From Pseudophaeomoniella oleicola (Eukaryota > Ascomycota > Eurotiomycetes > Phaeomoniellales > Phaeomoniellaceae), in the NCBI GenBank assembly GCA_003868215.1, contig QWDQ01000005.1, positions 665,321 to 729,320 on the forward strand: a DNA stretch of 64,000 nt, read 5' to 3'. The notes beneath the pieces are model-generated. The model searched no databases. It was not told where the DNA came from and worked only from the letters and a program-made list of their open reading frames with translations. Of this stretch, positions 43,145 through 53,869 are shown in pieces (the stretch's first letter is position 1; each line of letters starts with the position of its first letter). Made by a program: the position numbers and the translations under genes.

Positions 43145-44445
43145 CTCCTCGTCTCTTGATCTTGAGATGATGAGGTGGAAGGTTAGCCGAAGTGGTTCCT
43201 GACCTAACGCTTTTGGGAAATAATGAAGACCTGCTCTGGGGTTGGTTTTGTGGGGCGGCGAAGAACCGTATCATGTGCAATCAAGTGAAGAATGGAGTTA
43301 ATTAATCTCATTAACGGATTGCAACCTCACTTTGAGTGACAGACATGTGAAGCACTCAAATTGGCTATAAAAGCATTAACAGCACTTAGAAAGGCTCGCG
43401 GACCGCTTAATAACATCAGAACGCATACTCAGAGCACACAAAGCATTCGACAATCCCAGTCGTAGGACTCCAAAAGGGTGCAGAGCTTGTACCGAGATTG
43501 AGATTTACCAACATCTATGTATCCGCTTATGAACGTACATCTCACTACATTTGACCCGGTGCAAGGACTAGTAATAAGCTCTACTTCCGAAGCAGTATAT
43601 CAACTAGTAGCTCCCATATGGCTCAAAGGCTCCAGAAGCTTTTGATTTACAGTGAATTCTTAGATGTGTGCTGATTCCATATCAGGGATCTCTGAAGCAT
43701 ACCAGAGATCTCACAGAGTGACAAGAACTTAGGTGTAACACTTATTGGATGACATGTAGAGATAGATCTATCAATGTTACAGTTATGACTCAGCGAATGC
43801 TATCGATATCCTCATCTTCTATATCAACCGTCAGCGGGCGAATGAAAAGAGAAAAATACAGTGTTTAACGGTCTTGAGAATCCTTGCAATGTGATGAAGT
43901 CGATTTGATACTGTGAGTCATTGTTCTAGACCAAAGGCCACATATGATTGGTCGGAATATCGCGACAATTATCACCCTAAAAGTTGCGCGACTGGTAGCT
44001 AAGGGTTGCCGTAGTTGTTTAGCATCATCTCATCTCATCCGAAGGCGAAAAGTTCAACCCCCTACCTTCATTCTTGTCGCTTTCAATCTCATCGACAACA
44101 CCTCAAGCCATCGTGATTCGACTTGGCGCGCCATTCATTCGATATCAGCGCGATACCTGCTCGATCGCATCTTCTCGGCTGCGCGTCCGACAAGCGGCAG
44201 ATTCGTCGTGTTCTCGGTGGAAGGTTGCCTGGGGTGGCAGGTCTGCCCGAGGCCTCGTCAGGTCAGTTGGCTAGGGAGAAAGATTGCTAGGAAGGGAGAC
44301 GCATTTGCTTGCACGATATCAGCGCTCTTTAGACCATACTCGACTGGTTCTCCACGCGACACGACTGCGTTACGATATTTCGCTTCTTTTATCTAGTATC
44401 TAGCTGCGCACTTCAACCTCAGTCTCAGGAACCTCAGTGTCAACC
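43145..44445. promoter_or_regulatory. Divergent promoter region, SWD1 / RPB1
   Basis: About 1.3 kb between divergent start codons. It is AT-rich at 43300-43900, with pyrimidine-rich stretches at 44030-44080 and 44385-44440, just upstream of the RPB1 start. A 150-codon open frame at 43944-44396 has no recognisable family and probably reflects leader sequence. Confidence 0.5.
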
Positions 44446-47400
44446 ATGGCGAATCTCAACTTCCAATACTCGAGCGCGCCTCTGCGCACGATTGAGGAAA
44501 TTCAGTTTGGTCTCTTTCCTCCAGATGAGATCAAACGGATGAGTGTGATGCACATCGAGTTTCCAGAGACGATGGTTCGTGGACCCATATGATATATGAA
44601 AATTTTGTTTACCATAGTTCTCACAATCTCACCTTTAGGATGATCAACGTCAGCGGCCTAGAGAGAAAGGTCTCAACGACCCGCATCTTGGGACCGTTGA
44701 TCGCAACTTCAAATGTGGCACTTGTGAGGAAACGATGGCTGAATGCCCTGGGCATTTTGGACACATCGAACTAGCAGTTCCTGTGTTTCATTATGGTTTG
44801 TCCATATCTCTTTGGAGACTTCCGATCTTTCTAACACTCTGAAGGTTTTCTGAACAAAGTGAAGAAAATCCTGGAATGCGTTTGCCACAACTGTGGGAAG
44901 ATCAAAATTTCCAGTGGCCCAGATTACGAACAAGCGCTTGCGACTCGGGACAAGAAGCGTAGATTTGAAATTATGTGGCGAGCTTGCAGAGCCGTTCAAG
45001 AGTGTGCGGCTGACCCTGCTGATGATGAAGCGGATCCTATTGCCAAAGAGAAAGGCCAATTCAAGCATAGACATGGTGGTTGTGGTAACAGGCAGCCAAA
45101 TATCAGAAAGCAGGCTCTGAGCTTGGTCGCATCATGGACGCCACGCAAGGGGGACGACGAAGAAGAACAGGGTCCGCCTGAAAGAAAACCTATCACACCG
45201 CAGCAGGCCCTGAACATCTTCCGGAACATAACCGATGACGATCTGGAAAAGCTCGGTCTCAGCGTCGACAATGCTCGGCCTGAGTGGATGATATTGACAG
45301 TACTACCAGTGCCTCCTCCACCTGTGCGACCCAGCATTTCTATGGACGGTACAGCACAGGGTTCACGCAGTGAAGATGACATGACATTCAAACTTTCCGA
45401 TATATTGCGCGCAAATCAGAATGTACGTCGCGTCCAACAGGAAGGTTCCCCCGAGCACGTTTTGAACGAGCACGTGAGCTTACTGCAATGGCACGTTGCG
45501 ACATACATGGATAATGATATCGCTGGTATGAGCGACATGAAAGCACAGCATAAGAGTGGGCGACCTTTGAAGTCGATCCGTGCTCGTTTGAAGGGGAAGG
45601 ACGGTCGTCTCAGGCAGAACCTGATGGGCAAACGTGTCGATTTCTCTGCACGTACTGTCATCACGGGAGATCCCAATCTATCTCTAGATCAAGTTGGCGT
45701 CCCACGCAGTATTGCCAGAACGTTGACATTCACAGAGACCGTGACACCCTTCAATCAGGCAAAATTGAAAGAGCTTGTCCGAAACGGGCCTACTGAGCAT
45801 CCCGGTGCTAGATTTATCATCCGTGATACTGGTGAACGCATTGACTTGCGGTACAACAAGAAGGGTGGAGAAATAGAGCTAGAGTATGGGTGGAAAGTCG
45901 AGCGTCACATTCAGGACGGCGACGTTATCTTGTTCAACAGACAACCGTCGTTGCACAAGGAGTCTATGATGGCTCATCGTGTCAAAGTTCTACCCTACTC
46001 GACTTTTCGCCTCAATCTTTCGGTGACAGCTCCCTACAACGCCGATTTCGATGGCGATGAGATGAACTTGCACGTTCCACAGAGTCAAGAGTCAAGATCT
46101 GAGCTGGCCAACATCTGTATGGTCCCACTCAACATCGTCTCACCACAACGAAACTCTCCTCTCATGGGTATTATTCAAGACACGCTCCTGGGAATCTACA
46201 AGATATGTCGTCGTGATGTCTTCCTTTCCAAGGAAGAGGTCATGAACGTGATGCTTTGGCTTCAGGACTGGGATGGAGTGATTCCACAGCCAGCTGTGCT
46301 CAAACCTCGGCCCCGATGGACTGGCAAGCAAATAATAAGCATGATCCTTCCTGCAGCTCTGAACCTGCAGCGACTGGATAAGGATACAGAAGATCAGTGG
46401 TATCCAGCCAATGACAGCAGTCTCCTGATCCAGGAGGGCCAGCTGATGTTCGGTATCTTTAATAAGAAAGCTGTCGGTGCCTCAGCTAATGGTGTCATTC
46501 ACACCATTTTCAATGAATTTGGTCACGTCACTGCCATGAAATTCTTCAACAATGCTCAAACAGTTGTCAATTATTGGCTACTTCACCACGGTTTCAGTAT
46601 CGGGATCGGTGATACAATCCCCGATGCTGGGACTGTTGCCAAGGTCCAGGCCAAGATCGATGAACAAAAGCAAGAGGTCGCCAAGGTCACTGCCATGGCG
46701 CAGGATGAAAGGTTAGAGCCGTTGCCGGGTATGAACCTTCGTGAAACATTCGAGAGCAAGGTTTCAAAAGCGCTCAACGATGCTCGTGATGAAGCTGGTG
46801 CCGTTACTGAGGACAGTCTGAAGGATCTCAACAATGGTATTCAAATGGCTCGTGCTGGATCCAAGGGCTCTACAATTAACATTTCTCAAATGACTGCACT
46901 CGTCGGTCAGCAGTCCGTGGAAGGGAAACGTATTCCGTTCGGATTCAAATATCGGACGTTGCCACATTTTGCCAAAGACGACTACTCAGCTCAATCTAAA
47001 GGATTCGTGGAAAATTCTTACCTGCGTGGCTTGACGCCTTCGGAATTCTTTTTCCATGCTATGGCTGGTCGTGAAGGTCTAATTGACACTGCGGTCAAGA
47101 CAGCCGAGACCGGTTACATTCAACGCCGTCTCGTTAAAGCGCTAGAGGAATTGACGGTTAAGTACGATGGCACAGTCCGAGATTCTCGTGGAAACGTGGC
47201 CCAGTTTCTTTACGGTGAAGATGGCCTCGACGGGGCTCATATCGAGCAGCAACCCATGGACTTCATCGCCATCTCCGACAAGAAGTTCGAACAAGTATTC
47301 AAGGTCGACCTTATGGGTGACAAGCTTGAGTTCCAACATGATCGTCTTGACTTGGCTTCTGAGCTCCACGGTGACTCAATGGTGCAGGAACTTTTCGATG

Positions 47401-49913
47401 AAGAGTATGAGCAGCTCCTGAGCGATCGCAACTTTATGCGCAACCTTATGGATATCACGGAAATTCAGACATCCCGCCAGCTGCCTTTGAACATCATCCG
47501 TATCCTTACACAAGCAAAAACTACTTTCAAGATCAGGGGCACACATTCAAGCGATCTGGACCCAAGTTATGCCATTCCTAAAGTGAGAGAACTCCTTGAT
47601 CGCCTACTGGTTGTTCGTGGAGGTGACGCCATTTCTCAAGAGGCTCAAAACAATGCGACTCTCTTATTCAAGGCACAGCTTCGTTCACGTCTTGCTTTTA
47701 AACGCCTTGTTAACGAACATCACTTGAACCGACTTGCTTTTGATCACGTCATGGGTGCAATCGAAATGAGATTCATCAAAGCACACGCTAGCCCAGGTGA
47801 AATGGTTGGCGTCTTGGCTGCTCAATCCATCGGAGAGCCTGCGACGCAAATGACGCTGAACACTTTCCATTTCGCTGGTGTTTCCGCTAAGAACGTTACA
47901 CTGGGTGTGCCTCGTCTCAAGGAAATTCTCAATGTGTCAAGGGAGATCAAAACACCATCTATGACTGTTTATCAGGTGCCTTCTCGGTTGCATTCCAAAC
48001 CCGCGGCTATGGAGCTACGCAGTGAGATTCAGCATACTACTCTCAAGGAAATTGCCGAATCTTGCGAAGTCTGGTTTGACCCAGACGTTCAAGGCACCAT
48101 TATTCCCGAGGATATGGATATGGTCGAATCTTATTTCATTATCCCCGAGGAATCAGCGGCCGAGCTTGAAGCTCAGTCGAAGTGGCTGTTACGTGTGGTC
48201 TTGAACCGTCGCAAGATGCTTGACAAAGGCCTCGACGTTCGAGATGTTGCGACGACGCTCAAGGAGAAATTCCAGCGCGACATTTCAATGATCTTCAGTG
48301 ATGTCAACGAAGAGGTCCCTGTGATACGTATTCGTATGGTCCGTGACTATGGAAAAGAGGAAGAGGACGAACGTGAGGAAGACGATATTCAGCTAAAGAA
48401 GCTTCTTATGGAGATTCTCGACAAGGTCACCTTCAAAGGTGTGCAGGGTATCTCCCGTGCTTTCATTGACCCCAAACCTCGGTACATCGTCAAGGACGAC
48501 GGCTCTCTGTTTTACAAGAAAGATGACGAGCGATGTCAAGAGTGGGTGCTGGAAACAACTGGTACAGCTCTTGCCACAGTTCTTGCAGTTCCTGGTGTTG
48601 ACAGCACGAGAACCTATTCGAATAAGTTCACGGAAGTCTTCGAGGTCTTCGGAATTGAGGCTGCGCGTGCCGCCATTCTGCGTGAGTTGACCAAAGTGCT
48701 GGCTTTCGATGGTTCTTACGTGAACGCCCGTCATCTTGCCATCCTCTGTGATGTGATGACAGCGCGCGGCTACATCATGGCAGTTACTCGCCACGGTATT
48801 AACAAATCCGACACGGGTGCTCTGATGAGGTGCTCCTTCGAGCAAACGGTGGAGATTCTGCTCGATGCGGCTAGCGGTGGTGAACTTGACGATTGCAAAG
48901 GTGTCTCAGAGAACTTGATTTTGGGTCAAGTTGCTCCCGTTGGTACGGGTACGATGGAGGTTTTCCTGGACGAAAAGGCTCTCGCAACTGTGCCTGCAAA
49001 CAACGCATACATGGGTGCTATTGGCATCAAATCTGCGGGCGCAGTAGGCGTTGAAGGCGCTGCTACACCTTATGATACTGGGTCGCCTATGGCAGACACT
49101 AGTTACGTTGGTACAGCTGATTTTGGCGCTTCTTTCTCCCCTATTGCTCAGTCAGGCAGCGAGACGCCCGACGGCTTCTCTGCGTACCAGCCATCTGGAT
49201 TCAGTGGTGGTGGGTTCAGTCCATATGGAGGCCGAAGTCCTGCGGGCTATTCACCCTCAAGCCCATTCGGTGGTACCAGCCCGACCTCACCAATGTACTC
49301 TCCTGCGTCTGGCTATTCTCCTGCTTCTCCAGCGATTGGCATCACCAGCCCAGGTTTCAGTATCACCTCTCCGAGCTTCTCACCAGCAAGTCCTGCATTC
49401 ACGCCTACTTCCCCTGCATACTCGCCAACGTCGCCATCATATCAACAAGCTGGTATATCGCCCACGTCTCCGACGTACTCGCCAACATCACCGAACTACT
49501 CACCAACATCGCCGAGTTACTCGCCTACGTCCCCGAGCTACAGCCCGACGTCGCCGAACTTCAGTCCAACTTCACCGACATCGCCGACGTCGCCAGTGTA
49601 CAGCCCGACATCACCTACGTACAGCCCTACGAGTCCTGTGTATGGTGGAGCTGGCAAACAGCAGTCTCCAACTTCTCCAAACTATTCGCCTACGTCGCCA
49701 AATTTCAGTCCGACTTCGCCGTCTTTCAGCCCGACGAGCCCAGCATACTCTCCCACGTCTCCAGCTTTCAATCCTTCTCCGAAGTCTCCGGGGCCGGCAT
49801 CGTATTCTCCTACGTCGCCTAACTATTCCCCAACTTCTCCAAGGTAGGAATCCTTGGACCTGATCCTACTGAGCAAAGCTAACAGCACCTCTAGTTCACC
49901 CAAAGAAGATTGA
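44446..49913 (+). CDS. RPB1: RPB1, largest subunit of RNA polymerase II
   Basis: A 1767-residue catalytic subunit. Exons are 44446-44574, 44639-44795, 44845-49843 and 49895-49913, with introns of 64, 49 and 51 nt. Zinc-binding clamp motifs are visible ([20 protein letters not shown], then CHNCGK with a later GGCG). The active-site [14 protein letters not shown] at about residue 494 gives the three Mg-binding aspartates. A bridge-helix region ([25 protein letters not shown]) and a trigger-loop region ([20 protein letters not shown]) are intact. The carboxy-terminal domain (about 1560-1767) has YSPTSPx heptads, many degenerate. The last intron puts the final residues (SSPKED) on a 19-nt exon. 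Donors GTTCGT, GTTTGT and GTAGGA are all non-consensus. Confidence 0.97.
49219..49842 (+). repeat. CTD heptad-encoding repeat region of RPB1
   Basis: An array of 21-nt units encodes YSPTSPx and variants ([21 protein letters not shown]). The first part is degenerate ([19 protein letters not shown]); the centre is regular. The repeats are diverged at the codon level, so the array is not a recent tandem expansion. Confidence 0.95.
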
Positions 49914-50938
49914 ACTACGTGACCATGATCCCGACTCGTTTACTGTGTATCAACATTTTCAAAAAAACTTTTCCTCAAAATTTAACTACTCACCAATGTT
50001 CCTTGGTTACGTGGATCCATTGAGTTGGCCGTCTGCGTACACCTTTTGAGGCACATCTTCTACTTTCGCATCTTTTTCTAGGGCCTATTCAAAATTGACA
50101 TCAAGAACGCCCATGGTCCCGGGGCAGAAATATGATTAGCATGGCGTCTAATGGATATGGGTTGGGTCAGGTGATCCGAAGTGACCTATCGGTCAGCATT
50201 GCATCTTACATCTGGTGTCCGGCATTGCTTTTATGGGGGGGACCCGGGTTGCAAGAAAAAGAACCAAAAAATATTTGCGATCTGCTTTTGTGTGGTGTAC
50301 AATTTTTCAAACAAAACAACAAATGGAAGACATCTTTTTTTTTAGAATCTCCACGATGAATGGCAGGAAGAGGCAAGGGCAAGGGCAAGGTGCGGGGGCC
50401 AATGAAATTGATGTCACCGAGGGTGTGAAGAAGAGAGAGAGAGAATTGACGCCGTGCGCAATTTTTGAATAAGTCAAGCTGTCCATAGCTCCCAATTGAA
50501 AAAAAGCTATTGTTGACGAGATATGATTCTTGCATATATTATAACTAACTGCCTTCCCTCCATCTTGATGTCTCTCTCCCTGGACTTTTGCACGATCTGT
50601 ATTTTTTCTTCTTTGACTACTGTCAGAACACATAGGACGTAGTAGTGTGTGAAATTATCATATTTGTAAGGAGAAAGAGGTATCACGTATAATCGACGAT
50701 ACCGTGGCGGTGGTTCACCCATTCCGAAGAGGAAAGAAAAAGAGGGAAATTAATACAATAAATAGCAAATATTGGTGATGAATTAAATCGGTTCTTCAGA
50801 AAGTCGTGTCGTGCGTGCCCCCTCATTCTCCCTCCGACCGAGCAGAGACAGAGCACACAGTCTTTTCTTATCATACATAGATTGTAATGCATACGTATAT
50901 GCATAGCCCAGGCCACCCGCACGCTGATCCGGCCCAGC
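49914..50938. terminator. Convergent 3' region, RPB1 / short conserved protein
   Basis: About 1 kb between converging stop codons. It contains G-rich (50240) and GGGCAA-repeat (50380) stretches, A/T-rich tracts and no gene I can support. Confidence 0.45.
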
Positions 50939-51421
50939 TCAACTCTCAACAGCCTTCGTCCTCAAGCCAAAGATGGCCATTCGATCCTGCGACTCGCCGA
51001 CGACCCAATACTCGACCCTCGCACCGCTGCCCTCGACCCTAAAGATGACGACATTCCCACCCCTCGCGACCTGCTTCACGTTCTGGATCACGCGATCGTA
51101 CTGCGCGCGGGGGTCAAAGTCCTCCTCGGCGATCGTCGAGACGGAATCGGCGGACGTTGCACCGATGAGGGCTGCGAATGATTCGGGTGTCAAATCTTGC
51201 GCGCCGTCCCATTTTAATGCTACCTCTTCGAAGGGCTCGTCCGAGTCGCTGACGTAGTAGACGTCTTGTAAACCACTTGTCAGTGAGCGTGGGACGGTGA
51301 GGCCTTTGGAGACAAGTTTGGTGGAGGGGTTTTGGGGGCCTTTGTTTGCGCTTGAAGTCGCGGATGTGGTTCCCTCGTTGGCTTTGTTGAGGAAGGCCAT
51401 GTAGTCGTCGTCGGAGGCCAT
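50939..51421 (-). CDS. Conserved-looking fungal protein of unknown function
   Basis: A 160-residue single-exon protein. The ATG at 51421 gives MASDDDYMAFLNKANE, a typical compact start. The frame stays open upstream only through low-complexity, non-ATG sequence. It has a Ser/Thr/Ala-rich linker, then an apparent folded region with ALQDVYYVSDSDEPF-like sequence (here GLQDVYYVSDSDEPFEEVAL, W and acidic residues), a predicted beta-rich segment NVVIFRVEGSGARVEYWVV, and a basic/acidic C terminus ending KAVES. There are no cysteine motifs, signal peptide or membrane segment, so it is probably cytosolic or nuclear. It resembles short Pezizomycotina proteins with this DEPFE signature, but I cannot assign a function. 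Confidence 0.65.
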   Translation of the reverse strand: MASDDDYMAFLNKANEGTTSATSSANKGPQNPSTKLVSKGLTVPRSLTSGLQDVYYVSDSDEPFEEVALKWDGAQDLTPESFAALIGATSADSVSTIAEEDFDPRAQYDRVIQNVKQVARGGNVVIFRVEGSGARVEYWVVGESQDRMAIFGLRTKAVES

Positions 51422-52056
51422 GATAAGAGCGTGACTTGTTGTGTGGAAGGACTGGAGGTTTGGGGAATGTGGGTGGAAAGTAGGGGAGCTGCCACTATAT
51501 GTGGGCTGTTGTCGAAAGACTCCCGATGGTTTGATCAATGTACAGAGACCGTGAGACTTGTGATATCTGTGCCCAGACAGCTCAGCTACCTGCGAAGGTG
51601 AGCTCGTCAGCTCAGCTGCGACGTGGGAATAAGCTGGGAGACGTCGTTGCCAAAATCTCTGGCAAGATAGAGAGAAAGCTATTTGCGTGCTCAGATAGGT
51701 ACTTTGCCGTGAAACTGTGTTCGTTTTCTTGAGCATTAGACATGAAGTCGATAGGTGTAGAGTAAACAGGCGACTGATCGAAGGTTGAGCTCCCAACTAA
51801 CGATGACGTACAAATCCCTGCGTGTGGGGCAATGTTTGGGTCTCAGCACTTTGGGCAACAATAGAAGATGCTGTCTATTATCATTCATGTCCTACACTCA
51901 TCGTCTCGATCTACTATATACATCTCCGACTGCTATCATGGCCAGCTGGATACTGGAAAAATCAACAACTGTAGCATCATGTATGGTTTTCTTGTTAAAA
52001 TGGCACTCGTAACAGTGTCCAGGTACTACTAGATACCAGCCTCGTCAATGTCCTTT
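51422..52056. other. Intergenic region before the short conserved protein gene
   Basis: About 635 bases. It holds the promoter of the unknown protein and the 3' end of the GFA gene (same strand). Long open minus-strand frames here are extensions without start codons. Confidence 0.4.
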
Positions 52057-53125
52057 CTACTCTGGGACCTCGTAAGGTTTACCCTCCGAGCTCCCCCTTT
52101 CTTGGATTATTCTTCCTTTGATCTTCTCCCACGTCTCTCGATCCCTTTTGGTCTGACCCAGGAAAAAGTTCATGGCTCGGAGATTCACAGGCCTGATATC
52201 GCAGTTTCTCCTGATCATCTCCTTCACTTTGTCTGTCTGGCGGGCAACCACCTCCGGAGGAGGTCCTACGATGTTACTGCATATATGTACACCGCATATT
52301 GAACAGAATTGAGACGCACCGAATCTTCGTGCAGTGGGGAAGTAGGTTGTTAAGATGTCAGGGGAACTGAGTGTCATGGCGACGCGAGTTTTTGGGACTG
52401 GGTAGGTAATGATACCACCCTCCTACACGAGAAGGGAAGGTCAGCGTAACGGGTTGGGAGTTCAAAGGGTTATCCAGGCAGAGGAAGTAGAACGGATGGG
52501 GGGAAAATGGGGTCAGCAGTAGACGTACTCGAAGACAGATGCTGCAATCGCATTCCTTAATCTCAAAAGCATCTGATTCGTAAAGTGGCTTTGTTCGTAG
52601 TCCGAATTTCACTGCTCCGCAGTGGCAAGACCCAGGATAGATAATCTCTCCTCCTTCGAGTTGCGTCTGAAGTTCCTCATCATCGGGGAAGCTTGGTAGG
52701 CTGTACTGGAATGGTGTCACCAGGCCATCACTTAGCCGAACCTCATATGACCACAGATCCACATCCTGGAACAACCTCGTATTAAGCACAAACGTTGGGG
52801 TATCATCCTTGACAAAAATCCCAAACGCCGTACCGCAGGTACCGCAGAACCTATGGCTTAATATCTTGCTGTTGAAGTCGTAGTCCTTCAAGACCCCTCT
52901 GCCCAAACCGTCCTCCCCGCCACCCTTCGTGACCACGACGTCACTCTTCTTCGCAAAGACGAAGAGGTAACCTTTCTTGGCACAAATGCTGCAGCGACAC
53001 CCGCGCAGAGATGTCGATTCCAGCGGGGGGATAGTCGCTTGGAACTTGAATGCACCGCAGTGGCAGTTGCCGTGGTAGGTCTTGAGATCTGTAGGTGGCG
53101 AGGTGACTGCTGTGGCTTCCGCCAT
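52057..53125 (-). CDS. Protein with two tandem GFA (CENP-V/GFA) domains
   Basis: A 320-residue protein with exons 53125-52529 and 52422-52057; the 106-nt intron has a GTACGT donor and a GTGTAG acceptor. Two glutathione-dependent formaldehyde-activating-like zinc domains are in tandem. The first has CHCGAFKF, CRCSICAKKG and FCGTCGTAFG; the second has SCHCGAVKFG, CDCSICLREGG and FCSICGVHIC. Each CxC/CxxC set could bind zinc. The family name comes from bacterial Gfa, but many members, including fungal ones, have no proven activity, so formaldehyde metabolism is only one option. The intron falls inside the second domain between CSICLR and EGGII. Both domains seem intact. Confidence 0.85.
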
Positions 53126-53869
53126 TTTCTGGTTCTTTCCTCCAGCCCCTGATTTCTATTTGCTGGGACCCAGTGTTCTCTATGTGAGCGCTTGGCGATA
53201 GGAGACGAATGCAAGCCGTTGACTTTGAAAATGGCCTTGCTGCCTTAGTGCTCAAGAACAAATGACTCCCTTAACCAGGCTTATCGAGCAGAGCTTTCTA
53301 TCAATTATCAAGTACCGAACGGCTGTGTGGTCGAGATTGGCCTACAGGTCTGTATAGTTCAGGACAAGATGTCTAGTTTCGACTTCTCAAGATCTGGATG
53401 CGTTGACTTGGTACAACTAGAGTGGGTGTAGTCACTTCATTTCTGGAACTTCATTATATCCATCAGCGTGTTGAAAACCCCCCGCCCTTCGTATACTTAC
53501 GTTGCTTCCATTCATTGTCAACTTGAGATTGGGGCCAAAAACAGTCTGAACTTCCAGAATCGGGCTAATGCAAAGCGCTACTGGGGAGAAATCCGCCATC
53601 ATATCGGCGAGCTCATGTCTTCCAAGAATCCAAAATTTAAGGTATGAATGACAAGGTAGGAATGAAGATGATATATTTTGTACAAGTAGCGCTCGGATCA
53701 GTATTGGTACATCTCCGTAGGAAAAGCGTGCAATATACAACACCACCCGTTAGCTTAGTCCCATGGACACTCCTTTTGGCAGGCAAAGCAGAGACAACAA
53801 GAACGCTAAGATGCTGAGATTCGCGCCGTCGCTATGATGCAAGTAAATGCTAGATATGATGATGGTCTT
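53126..53869. other. Intergenic region between lipin and the GFA gene
   Basis: About 745 bases between same-strand genes. It should hold the lipin gene terminator and the GFA gene promoter. A 104-codon minus-strand frame at 53432-53746 has no family or intron support. Confidence 0.4.

Noticed and set aside
43944-44396. 150-codon plus-strand frame just upstream of RPB1
   Set aside because: No recognised family, low-complexity composition, and it lies in the RPB1 leader region; probably chance.
49219-49842. Regular repeats possibly resembling a CRISPR or minisatellite array
   Set aside because: Units encode the polymerase II heptads in frame with variable codons and no spacers.
49051-49863. 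270-codon overlapping frame within the RPB1 C-terminal repeats
   Set aside because: It is an Arg/Leu/His-rich out-of-frame reading of the heptad array; only the RPB1 frame gives YSPTSPx.
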